Below are positions 1 through 12,700 of a DNA stretch of 64,000 nucleotides, one piece after another. Position 1 is the stretch's first letter. The number at the start of each line of letters is the position of its first letter. The translations under genes were made by a program, and so were the position numbers. The stretch lies in NCBI RefSeq assembly GCF_900496995.4, contig NC_044004.1, positions 48,824,224 to 48,888,223 of the forward strand. The letters run 5' to 3'. Under the pieces are notes generated by a model. The model had not been told where the DNA came from. It saw nothing but the letters and a program-made list of their open reading frames with translations, and did not search any database. The stretch comes from Aquila chrysaetos chrysaetos (taxonomy: Eukaryota > Chordata > Aves > Accipitriformes > Accipitridae).

Positions 1-722
1 TGATGGTCAAGGACATGCTTTTTTGTTGTTTTGGCGTTTTTTATTTTGTTTCATAGATATTTTTTTTCAGACTTCCTTTAGCTGTGCAACTATTAAACCA
101 GATAACTCTTTATTTTAAATCTGCAGGTTTTTTCAATCTATGTTTTGTTATATATAAAACCTGTATGTATTAGGTAGATACCACATGAAAACTTCTCTTC
201 TGAAGAGTGCCATATACAACCTTATTTTAGTTGAGATTTTTTTTTTTCCCCAAGGTACTTAATGTCTTTCACTTTCAGAATACTTCCAAATAGAGAGATA
301 ATGAAAAATCTTTTAAGAAGAAAAGAACCTCTTTCTTTTCTGATACTACAGACAATCAGTTGTCTTGACTAGCTTACATTTCAGACACCCATGCTATTTG
401 TGTACTTGAATCCTTTTCCATGATACCTACTTCAAAAGGCATCTTTGACAGTATGAAGATTTTTCTCTTGAGAGTCCCTCTTGATAACAGGTAGCCTCAC
501 CATTTAAAAAATGTTTTTTTACTATTGAGTGTTAGAAAACTGAGATAACCAGAATAAATGAAATTAATGAAAATAAGGAATGTTTAAGTGTAGTACATTA
601 GAAGCGGTTGCTGGTTTCTTCTATGTATGACCTGTTCTGTTTTACTATATTCCTGTTTGAGTGCATCATGTGCAGTGCAGTACGAAATGTAGTTATTAAT
701 ACGATGTTTTGTTGTTCTTTAG
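1..722 (+). other. PLRG1 intron (3' part), no exon seen
   Basis: AT-rich intron sequence runs up to the acceptor gttctttag before 723. I looked for the preceding PLRG1 exon, which should encode the stretch just before QELEY, and did not find it here. Nothing else is supportable. Confidence 0.7.
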
Positions 723-776
723 GACAAGAACTTGAGTATTTGATAACTGGTACACATCCATACCCACCTGGGCCCG
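723..776 (+). CDS. PLRG1: PLRG1 exon, first in window (probably exon 4)
   Basis: It encodes [17 protein letters not shown] with two bases of a preceding glycine codon and one base of the next. It sits between a ttctttag acceptor and a gtaagt donor. This is the start of the linker that precedes the WD40 propeller. The exon number assumes the 15-exon structure I remember for the human gene. Confidence 0.93.
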
Positions 777-3700
777 GTAAGTAAAATTCTGTCAGCGTTT
801 GCCTGCAGTTTTTGGTGTCCTGTAAGAACAAGGCATCCTCCATCCTAGCAGGAGCAGACTTCTTGCTGTGAATCCATACCTAATAGTAGTGGGAAATGCC
901 ATTCAAGTCTTCCATAGTATTGATGCATAGAGTTTTGTGGCTGATAAATGCTCTGGGATAGGAGGTAGGAGGATTTAGGTACAGATGCAGTGGCTTTTCA
1001 CTAAGCCTCTGTGGATGTGAGCTTGCTGTGAGACGGTCATTCATTTCTGTGAGATTTCACCTCCCATGGTAACTTCATCATAAAGATGTTCTAGGAGTCG
1101 CCTCTCTGATATTGTGGTCCCCTTTCTCTTGGAGAGCTTGCTGAGACCCACAGACCCCTGGTGCCTCCACTGTTGTGGCAGAGCTGCTCTTAGAATTTTG
1201 TTGTGAACAAGGAGGGGGGGTTCTGGCTAGAAGGAGGTTGAATGACAAGAGGGAGTGTGTCCTGCTTGTCATCATCAGAGCAGAAAGGTGTAGGTATCAC
1301 TGCCTTGCTCTGAGAAGGAGACATTAGGGTCTAATTTTAGTGTCATTTGGTTTTGTCTGTGCTTGGAAAGGTTATGTTTCTGTGTTGTTACATTGGCCAT
1401 TGCTAATTGTCACTGTTACTGATCAATCCTGCTCTGTCCTTGTGGCAGTTTAGTTTTAGCTGTTGATCTTTTACTGTTAGTGCTTAAGTTTATTACAAGT
1501 ATGGTGGAAAATCTGTTGTGGCTTGATTTGTAAATTAAGAAACGTGAGTGTTCAATAGACCCTCAGCCATTAAAGAAATGTGCATAGTTCCCTGTAACTG
1601 CAGCGTCAAGAATTGCTCATAGAGGTTTCTTCAAGTTCAGTGTTCTTTTTATAGAATCAGATATGTTGGGGTTAAAAATGAGGTTTCTTTTGCTGTTGTT
1701 TCTTGTTTTAACTTGGGCTTCTCACCCAAATATTGTTTTTGTTGTCAACTGCCAGAACTTTGGTTAGGAAAAGAAATAGAGAAATGGGATAAATTCACCA
1801 GTGTGCACCAAAACTACACTTTGCGAAGAGTTCTTAAATTAAAAAAAAAAAAAAAAAAAAGCTATCTGTTCTTAGGATGAGGTTATAAATCATAAGTTGT
1901 AGTCTGAAATTCTCACTTCAGCACGACTAAGCCTTTTGTAGTTCTGGCACCACTGCATGATGCCAACCACTGTGTAGAGATTTCCATAGTAGTTGAAGCT
2001 ACATAAAAAGATGGACGCTGCTCCTAGTCAGACTTTTTTTGTTTCAAATGACAGAATCATACTGGTTTTTACTATAGAAATTTTGTACCTACGTATGTAG
2101 TAGAATCAAGATGGAAAGGATTTGGGCCAAAATAAAAATTTCAGTAGATTTGACTTGCATGTGAAAAATAATGTCATTGAATGATGGGATTTAATATTAT
2201 GGGGTGTGACAAGCCCTCGTTTGCAGGTGTACGTGTGTGTGTGTATATATATATATATATGTTTGTATAATATACTTTTCTGGATTTTCTTTTTAATAGA
2301 GTTGTCTTTGTTTTTACTGTGGTTTTTTTTTTTTTTCTTTCAAGGTGTGGCTCTGACAGCAGATACTAAGGTCCAGAGGATGCCTAGTGAATCTGCAGCA
2401 CAGTCCTTAGCCGTAGCACTTCCTGCTTCTCAGTCCAGGTACTGCTGTGTTACTTCCTTAACGCTTTTGTTATCTATGGGAATTTCAAGGCAAAACACAG
2501 ATGTCAGGATGAGAGCTACTTTGAGTATTTTGAATGTTCTAATTTATAAAATGTTTAAAGAAACTACTTTTAGTGTGGCCAGGCATCATTTTTCTGTACA
2601 CTGTTTGTTTTTTTTTTTTTTCTTGGATGTCACGAGAGGCAATGGGCAGAAGTTGGAACAGGGGAAATTCTGTTTAGATAGAAGAGAAAAAAGCGAGGCT
2701 TTGTTTGTGGGTGTCTCACCTTGAGGTGGTCAGGCACTGGAACAGGTTGCCCAGAGAGGTTGTGGAGGTGTACAACACTTGACTGGATGCAGCCCTGTGA
2801 TACCTTATCACTTACTAAGTAAAAGAAAGTTGATTCCAATTCATCAACCATTTTCATTCAACCTAGGTTGGATGCAAATCGGACAGCTGCTGGTGTGGCT
2901 GATATTTACAGGCATGCTGGAATATCTGAGCGTTCGCAGCCTCCTGGGATGTCTGTGGTGAGTTTGTTGCACATCTAATGTAGAAAGTACGTAGTGTTCA
3001 CCACATTGCTTCTGGATTCATTTGTGTGTTGTGTGGAGATCTCCTGACTGACTAAATTTAATCAGTGTTGAGACATCAGAGCGAGAAGGCTTTAATTTTT
3101 AAGCAGAGGTAAGTTATAAAGCATAAGAATAACCTTCCTTTTAACTCACAGGCTATGGTGGAAGCTGGTGGAAACAAAAATTCTGCATTAATGGCAAAGA
3201 AGGCTCCAACCATGCCCAAACCTCAGTGGCATCCACCTTGGAAACTGTACAGAGTAAGTTACAGATGTGTGACATGAACATGCATATAAAAGTAAATGAA
3301 TGTTTTATGTTCTATAAAGACCTCAAAGCATAATTTTTCTTCTCATTCATAAAAATGAAATAAAATGAGAAGTGATCACAACTAAGTTGTATATGCACGC
3401 TCTCTCCTTAAATAACAAAGAGGTTAGATTACAAACATTTTTCATTCTATTTAGTAAATTATTTTGTGAATATTATTAATTTTACCCTTTTGTTTACATA
3501 TGTGTAGCTGTATTATGATAAATTCATTACAGAGTTTTTTTTTCTTTTCTAGTCAGATTCTTTGGTAGAAGAACTCAAAGACAAGGTGCAAAATTTGAAA
3601 CTAATGTTAAAGAAATACTCTAGCAGTGTTAACATAATGAAATTGTCTCCAAAAGCACTTAAAGGCAGTCAATGTCTGAGTCGACCAGACTTCTTTTACT

Positions 3701-6700
3701 TGCTATGAAAATGGGGTAAAAAAGCTGAATACTTCAATCACAAATTATCTCTGCAGTTCAGATTAACTTGACTAGTCAGTCAAAGCTTGACTTCTAGTCT
3801 TGTTTTTGAATTAATCTAATTTACCTTTTAATTTTCTTAGGGAGTAATAATGGCCATTCCCCCAAAATCTCATAGCATCTTTAAATGTTTTGGTGATGAG
3901 TATGGCAGGGTAGCTGAGTTGAAGGAGAAATCTCTAAGCATATGTATTGGTTCAGATCTTTTTAACTTTTCAGGTATATCTGTTTGAACATGTACTTTTT
4001 TTTTTCTAAAAGGGCTGATTCTTACTATGAAATTTAAGCAATTTCATGTTTTGTCTGAGAAAGGATGAATATTTATTTTAGAAATGTTAGGCTTTCCTGA
4101 TATTTAAAAATCTCATGCTCTAGTATCAGAATTGTATTGTTTTAGCACTGTTCATCTAAATATAGCACCATATATAAGCATTTAAATCTTCAGAAGAAAA
4201 TGTATTAGTCATAAATCTTAAGGCTAATCTCAGTAATTTTTTGAAAAACACTTGAGGTCAAAGGATTATATAGGTTTTCTAAATACAGAGTATTGGAATG
4301 TGCTCTCTGTAAAAATTAAGGCAAATGCCATTGGCAAAAAATGGCACCAAAATAAACCCATCAGAGATTGAAGGTAAACAAATGAAAATTGCCTACTTTC
4401 TTTTTAGAGAGAGACTGTAAATACAATTCAAGTCACTGTACTAACTTTGTGTAAACAGTTTTAGTGGAGATTTGCTATCAAAATCCTTACTCAACAGGAC
4501 AAAAGCTTGTTCAAGTAACTCAGAAATAGGAGCATAGCTGGAACACCAAATGTGGGATTCATCTGTTACTTAAGATCTACACTTTAACTGGTCTTCCTAA
4601 GCTTGGTTTAAAGCCATTTGTGAAAGATGGGGACTTAAAATAGGTCAGATGAATTATTTCTTAGATTTCTCCCATGGAAATGCCTGTTTCTATTCCTAGA
4701 CTACAAAGAAATCTAGACAGCTATCTCAAATGTATCCAGCTGTGGTCTCATCTGGTGAGAAGAATCCACTTTAGCTTTCCAAAGTATTTCTGCCTTATTT
4801 CTGCCTAAGAACTTTTGTTGAGTTTTAGATCTTTTGAAATGAGCTGTATGACGGTACATGAAATATGCCATCCAGTGAAACCAAATATGGGTTTTGATTT
4901 TAGCTGTCTGACTTCAGAGAAATTAGAGAAACAGAAAGGCTGCTGTAAGCAAGCCATGTATTGGTGGAGCTTTTCTTGTGAGATCTGTCCCCAGTATTTT
5001 GTTACCAGAAAGTTTCTGGCACACTCATATTACCCCTTATTTGGCGAAAAGGAGGTGGTGGTGTGCTTTAAGAGCTTATTATATGGCAGTGTGATTTAAT
5101 AGCTAAGATTTTATATAATTCTTTATTTTTGTATAAGCAATATATAGCAGCATGAGGAACTTGTGCTTAAATACAGTCTTTCTCTGCAAAGTCTCAGGTG
5201 TTGAGCCACAGTATTATGGACTCTCAAAGGATTTGAAAAAGTTGCTTATAGGAACAGGATATTTCTGTATTGCAAGTTCCCAAGTCTGGTGTATGACATG
5301 TACATTTCTAGTAGTCTCTTCATTTAACTACAGTAGAAATGAAGCTCTCTTCAGCTCTAACTCCGCATTTGACTTTTGGGGGACCGTGTGTTTCTTGGTG
5401 AACACTAACAAATTCCAGTGTTGGAGAATGAAAATTATATTGACAGATGTATGTGTATTATTTCTGATTTAGAAAAAATTTTGTTTTTTCTAAAGGTTAT
5501 CAGTGGTCACCTGGGCTGGGTGAGATGTATTGCAGTAGAACCAGGAAATCAGTGGTTTGTTACTGGCTCTGCTGACAGAACCATAAAGGTAACAAGTTCA
5601 AGAAATCACTGACAAAGTTTGTGGGGGGTGGTTTTTTTGTTCTCTTGTTATTTAAAAATGTCTTCAGCCCTTGGAAGCAATTTCTTGCTTACTGCTTGCA
5701 GAATAATGAACTGTAGAACATTTTTATTACCTAGTCATAAAGGATTTGTGGAGTATTACTCCTTGCGATTTCATTTATTACATGGTAGTAGCTGGAGAGC
5801 AAATGTTTGTTATTGTAATTTTTAACTTAAAATGCAACAGTATCAGTTACATCTGGGCTGTTTACCCAGACTATCGCTATGTAGCTTTTACCTCTCTACC
5901 TCAAAATACCTATTTTGATGCAGATTTGGGACCTTGCTAGTGGCAAATTGAAATTGTCTTTGACGGGACACATCAGTACTGTACGAGGGGTGATAGTAAG
6001 TGCAAGAAGTCCATACCTATTTTCTTGTGGAGAAGACAAACAAGTGAAATGCTGGGATCTTGAATACAATAAGGTAAGCTGTAGTGTCTTCAATTGGAAT
6101 TAATTGGTGGTGGCAAATATAAAAATCAAAGCATTTAGAATATTCTTTCAAATATTCAGTTATTGTGTGTGCGGTTTTTTTATTCATCTAGGTTATCAGA
6201 CATTACCATGGTCATCTAAGTGCTGTCTATGGTTTAGACTTGCATCCAACAATAGATGTACTGGTAACATGTAGCAGAGATTCAACAGCACGAGTAAGTA
6301 TAGCATTGTTATGTTTTAACATCTTGATATGTCAATGTGTTTCAACATCTTCCATTTGTAAAAGTGAATACTTACCAAAAGTTACCATGAATCAAGATGA
6401 AAATAGTAAGATGGTTTATGTTAATTTTGTCTTCCATTGTTGATAAAAACTGAAGCCCGAATATGCAGAAATGCAGTGTCACTTCAGGAGAATGTTTTAT
6501 TTCTTAACTTAGTAGGTAGACTACATAGTATATAGGATCACTTTGTTGTATTTAGAAGATGGTATGCTTTTATGGTGACTTTAACTTATCTGTATGTCTG
6601 GAAATTCAGTGGCAAGCTCCCTGCTCCCCTTGAAATTTGCCAGCTGATGCAGTTGTATGATTAATTGTTGGATGAAAAAAACCTAAATACCATTGTTTAA

Positions 6701-9700
6701 TCTGTAGAACTGTGGCAAGGAATTCATGTAACCAATGACAGTGCCTAAAATACGTTTAATATGCATCTGTTATTGCCCTCTGTGACTGACTTACTGTGAA
6801 TTCATAGATTTGGGATGTGAGGACGAAAGCCAGCGTGCACACACTGTCGGGGCACACAAATGCGGTAGCGACAGTGAAATGCCAAGCTGCAGAACCACAA
6901 ATTATTACAGGTATAGTGGGCATGATTTCACAAGTAATATGATTGTAAAATGTAATCATGAATGTATTTGTTCAGTAATTATGTGAGGTTCATAATGTTA
7001 TCTTTGTTATTCAATTTCCCTTATTAGTTTTCTCTTGAAAATGGGCCATGCAATGGTTATTTCATGCTATTAATGGTATGTTTAAACAAATATAGCTGTG
7101 CATTGTTTGAAAGTTTTTCTGCACTTTGTTTCTGGTGTTTACGTTTTTTGTTGTAATATGTATTGAGACTTGCATTTTCTGTGATATTTCACCGTTCTCC
7201 CCAATTCAGTTAAGAAGTGTCCAGTACCATGGCTAAATATGAAGTTTATCTTCTTTCCCGTTATGTCAAAATCTAGCCTTGTTGTGTAACTACTTAGGTC
7301 TCCTTGAATTTCAAACTTCATAGGACTATTACAATCCAGCATCTTTCTTGTCTGAGGTGGCATTAGTATCATATTTTTTGTAACAAACATTAACAATATT
7401 TTTGTCTCTTTCAGATATAAAAGTTTTGGCTGCCATGTCAAAATGGTAATGATAGTAGAAACCATCATACTGATTCTATCATTTTTTATTTTCTTTTCAT
7501 TGCAGGCAGTCATGATACTACCATACGGCTCTGGGATTTGGTGGCAGGAAAAACTCGTGTTACTTTAACAAATCACAAGAAATCTGTAAGAGCAGTAGTG
7601 CTACATCCGAGACAGTAAGTTTTCCTCATTCTTTTACACTTTCACAGTTCACAACATTGTGTGGTGACAGCCAATGTGAGTGATAATTTAAAACGGTAGG
7701 GCAAAATAATATGCAAAACTAAGGAGCTTAGAATGCTGTAAAAATGTACATATCACTTCTCAAATACCTGTACTACACTGATTGTGCTCCCCAAGTGAGA
7801 ATGTCTTATATCCCACAGAATTTCTTATGTATGTGCCTGTGATGCAGTCCTTGAGAAACCAGAGATGCTGGGCTTGTAAGGCTAATAATAAATATCTAAC
7901 AATGATTATTAGCAGAAAGTGAAGTAATGTTGTAAAGTGGCACATCTGAATAATGCTAAAGGAGGCAGTGATTAATACAAAAGGATTGCTTTGAATATGT
8001 GGTTCACTGCACAAGACACTTCAGTCTAACTGACCTTAAAAAGAAACTTCTTGTGAGTATTTAATCTTTGAAGCAGGTGTTGTTGGAAGTACTCTGAATT
8101 TAGATACTATATTTTGATATATCAACAGTTGCCTGTTCAGATAAATCCCCATTAAAACAATGGAGAAAAGGAATTCACATAGAATTGCAGTACTTCTGCA
8201 CATTCTATATCTTAAGATGAAATTCTGTCAGTGCAGAAGTTCAGAATCTTTATGAATCAATTCAGATCCAATCTGTGTGTCTGAAAAATTATAAAAATCT
8301 CATGCTATGTCTGTTAGCTATAGCAGAAAAAAACCCTATTTTTCTTATATTCTGCCAAAAAAAAAAAAATCTGGTTTCAGATTCATCAATCATACCTCTG
8401 AAAAAAACTTGAAGTGTTTTTATCAAGCAGTAGCAACTGTCAGCCTGGTATTTTTTGTTTCAGTATTTCTGTAGTTTTTAATATTCCAGTATTTTTTCCT
8501 AATAATCTATTTTGTTATTGAAGAATCTATTAAGTAGACAGCAAATCACTTAGATGTTGTGGCAACTGAAAATATTCCTACAGGCTTTTGTATGTGCTGC
8601 CCAAATAACCTTGTTAACTGCTTCCACATGTTAAGATGAGGGAATTGATTATTTTATGGTAACTTAGTAAAACAAATTATCTTTCATAGTTCACTTTTTT
8701 GCAGTGCTTTATCTTTGGTTGTGTAGTTTTAGAGGACTAGCCAATACTGGTTTTCTGCTTTGTTTCTTTTCCTGATACCTGTGCTGATGATGCCCTTAAA
8801 CATGAAAATTTGCCAGAATAACAACTGACAATAACTTAATGTGCATTTTTAATGTTTGTTTGCATATTATCTTGCTATATGGTGTAGGATTTATAAAGTT
8901 TAGGTAGTTTATGGAGCAGAATGGAAACAGGTAGTTCACGGCTTCATAAAGTTGCTTCATTTTATGCAAAGTAAAAATGTCAGAAAAGCAGTTTTAATAT
9001 AAGTAACTTTGACACTACTGTTAAATGCTAGTTGCAATGTAGGATGTATGCTATCCCTACAGCTGTTTTGAACTTTAATATACTGTCTTTATTTTCTTTC
9101 AGTTACACATTTGCATCTGGTTCTCCAGATAATATTAAGCAGTGGAAATTCCCAGATGGAAATTTCATTCAAAACCTGTCTGGTCACAATGCTATTATCA
9201 ACACGCTGGCTGTAAATTCCGATGGTGTTCTGGTCTCAGGAGGTAAAATGAGAAATACATGTTCATATTTCCCTTTTCCGCTCCCCTATGTATACATGGC
9301 TAGAAGTCCTTAAACAAAGATGCTTGCTGAGCTCTCCTTTATCTGGGCCCGTAAGCCTGCTACAGCATACAACTTCATTTCATAGTGAGTAGGGCTGCTT
9401 ATATCTTCTTGGATGTTACTGAGCTGCATGCACAAAAACGTGTTTGAAAGGACTTCTAATGTGCTGCAGGGAAGAGGTTTCCTCTTTTCAGTTGGCTGCT
9501 GCTGCAAGGCTCCCAAGTCCATCCACTGTGATCTGAGTCTGAATTGTTAGTGTCCCCTTGGGAGCAGTGAGGAAATTGGAATCTGCCTTGGAGACTTCTG
9601 GCTCTTTGTTGGCTGACATGTTGATGCAGTGAGAATGGATAGAGGATATAGAAACATCTTGCTAAAGCTTGCTGTACCCCTTAAATGTGATCTCTGCCCC

Positions 9701-12700
9701 GGTTTTTATGCAGCTCAAATGCATTGGTTCTGTTGTCTCGAAGTTTCTTGCATGCATTTTCTGATGTTATCTTTGTATCGCTTAAAAGATTGATAGCTAA
9801 TCTCCTAATTTTATTTGGCACTATGAATCAAAACCACATTTACTCAGCAATACTGTATGCTCAAGTGTTCTGGAATTAAGAAACTAGCCACTTGGCTCCA
9901 CTGTGCCTACATATATTCTGGGAGGATTTTGTGTCTGTTGTGACACATCGATTTAATTTTTTCACTTAAAAGCTTCATGAATTTAATAATCATCTGATAC
10001 ATGAACACAAACTAGTAGTCCCCAGAATCTGGGGGCTCACAGACCACTAACAATGCTCTAATGTATCTGAGTTGTACTGAATGCTTACTGCATCTGATTG
10101 TGAATAATTTTATGTAAGAACAGTTATTCTCTCATATTGCAGGTTGCATTTTTCTATATATCAGTTAAGAACTGTAATAAAAATATTTTGGTGGGAGTAT
10201 CTGTTACTAAAATCTATGTGTTACTACATAATCTATGATGTTTCTGAGTTCTATGTTTGTACAATACAAAGTACATATGTAGGCCTTTTTTAGTGACAAG
10301 TTTTTTTGAAAGTAGCTTCTAGAAATCCCAGCTGAATTCAGATCTTTTTGTTAAGGCACTGTGTCTACATAGGAGGGAGATCGTAAGTGTGTTTTTGAAG
10401 TATATGCTGTTATAAACAGGAAATGAGTGAATAGTGTGGGAAAAAAGGGAGTCCTAATTTTATAGCTTGAGAGCTGAGCTCTAGAGTCCAAGATTGCATG
10501 GGAAACCAGAGTTAAAGGAGGAGGTTAAACCCAAATCTCAGAGTAGACCAGTTGCTTAATTGTAAGATTGTCCTGAGAGAACTCTAGCAGTCAGAGGAAA
10601 GTGAATTAAGAGGCTAGAATGTATTGTTCCATATAACTTTGCAGAGCCTGAGTTTTTACCTCTTGGTTTTGATTGTCTAATCTTTTGGGTAGTTGTAAAG
10701 AAAGATGGGACTCAATTCATAGTATCACATGTGATAAAACAGTTTAAGATGGGTTCCATGAGTTTGCAGAAGCAGATATTATAAAGAACATTTCTCTATT
10801 TGTAACCAGTCCATAACAAAAAAAAGTAACAATTAAGTTGCACTATGAAATACTGAAATGTGTTTAGTCCCATTTGGTCCCCTGTGCTCTTGGTCCCGTT
10901 TGATAAAGTATGTTATGTAGGCTGAGGATGTGGAATAAAATGGAAATGTGCTAAGCAGGAGTTGGAAGATAGCCAATTATATTGTCAGCTTACCTTGGTT
11001 ATGTTTTCAAGTATGCATAACAGTGGCCCTTGATTTTAAAATTTGGATAAAGCTCTATTTGATAACTGGTGCATTCATAGTGAGAGCAAGAACGTTACAA
11101 AATAACTGGATTGGTCTTGTAACTCGTTCTGTATTATTTTGAAGACTCTTCTAGAAATCTTTGTAGGATACTTTTGTGTTAGTAGTAGTTAAGGCTTTAG
11201 AAAAATTTGTTCCTTCTCCACATAAAAAACCCTATAGTTTTAGTAACACTATTTGTGAGTTTTTAAAAAAATAAAACTTGAATATTGACTCCCCCCTCCT
11301 TTACATCCTTATGCTATCTACAGCAACTTCAAAGAAGTTGATGCTGAATTAAAATAGTTGAGGTTACCTTAGAGTATTTTACTGTAGAAGCACCCTTCTC
11401 GAAACATGTGGATTTCTTGTCTAGCTGGCAGCTGTGGAGAAACTTCTAGTAGATGTGTTGTGGCTAGATAATGCTTTGGGAAGGGGTTGGCTTTTTGTAA
11501 CTGAAAAATTGCTTTGAGAGCATCCTTCTGAATACAGAGTTTAGATTGCTGTGAATACCCTGTAGCTGATGCCACTAGCAGTAATACTGGCAGTGGTTTT
11601 ATCTGTATTTGAAATAGAACCTCAGCAAACGTTGAGCCTATATCCCATTACAGCTTTGTTTAATGTCTGTCATCTGTTTGACAGGATGTTACCTCTTTGT
11701 TCAATTTTAGTGGAGGTACTGAACAGGGAGCTTGATATTCAGAATGCCAGTCCTTACTTTGGTTCCACAGCAACTTGCTGCAATTGCCTTGTGATGTAGT
11801 GTATCATCTCTCTGATGCAAAACTGGATGAAATTCTGAGGAAGTTTCCATCAGCCGCCTTAAACAAGATCTTTCTTAACTAAGAAGAAAAGCAGTAGAAA
11901 ATGGGAAACCTTGTAGGGTGTACTGAGCTATTCTACATTAATGTTATAGCTGATGTATTCCTGATGTATTAACTAGTTGTTCATGATACTGTTTTTAGAA
12001 AACCGATAGAAATTAACTGGTTAAAATACTAAATATGTTTGTCTCTTTTAGCTGATAATGGTACTATGCATCTTTGGGATTGGAGAACTGGATACAATTT
12101 CCAGAGAGTACATGCAGCTGTACAGCCAGGCTCTTTGGACAGTGAATCGGGAATATTTGCTTGTGTTTTTGACCAGTCAGAAAGCAGATTGCTAACTGCT
12201 GAAGCTGATAAAACCATAAAAGTATACAAAGAAGATGATACTGCGGTATGTCCAAGTGTTGTCTTAATGTATTTTCATGAAATCAACAGATTTCAAACAA
12301 ATGTTACACATATCAGTAAGGGATGTGCACAGACTTGTGTAATCCATTTTATTAACGTTTGAAAGCAGTGTGTATGTAATAATGTTACAAGGACAGCAGC
12401 TAGTTTCTGCACTCCTAATTTCTTATTATATGCTGTAGTACAAATAAGTGTCAGGTCCATCAACTCTTCTGCAAACGTCCTTTGTGATACAGTTTGGAGA
12501 AATCTTAATACAATAATGTACATTGTGTTTTGAAGCCAGTAGGGGATTGTGTGTGGTTGTATTCATTAAAACACGGGAATTAGCAAAAAGATTACATTTT
12601 AAAGATTTATTGTACTTCTGTATGTGATCTAGATTTGTTATTTGCCATGACAATTTTTAGAATTCAGAGGAAATAGCTTATTTTCAAACTGTTATTCTCA

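Noticed and set aside
2206-2724. 172-codon frame across a PLRG1 exon, intron and the CR1 fragment
   Set aside because: Only part of it (2345-2438) is a true exon. The rest reads through T-runs, the donor and LINE sequence.
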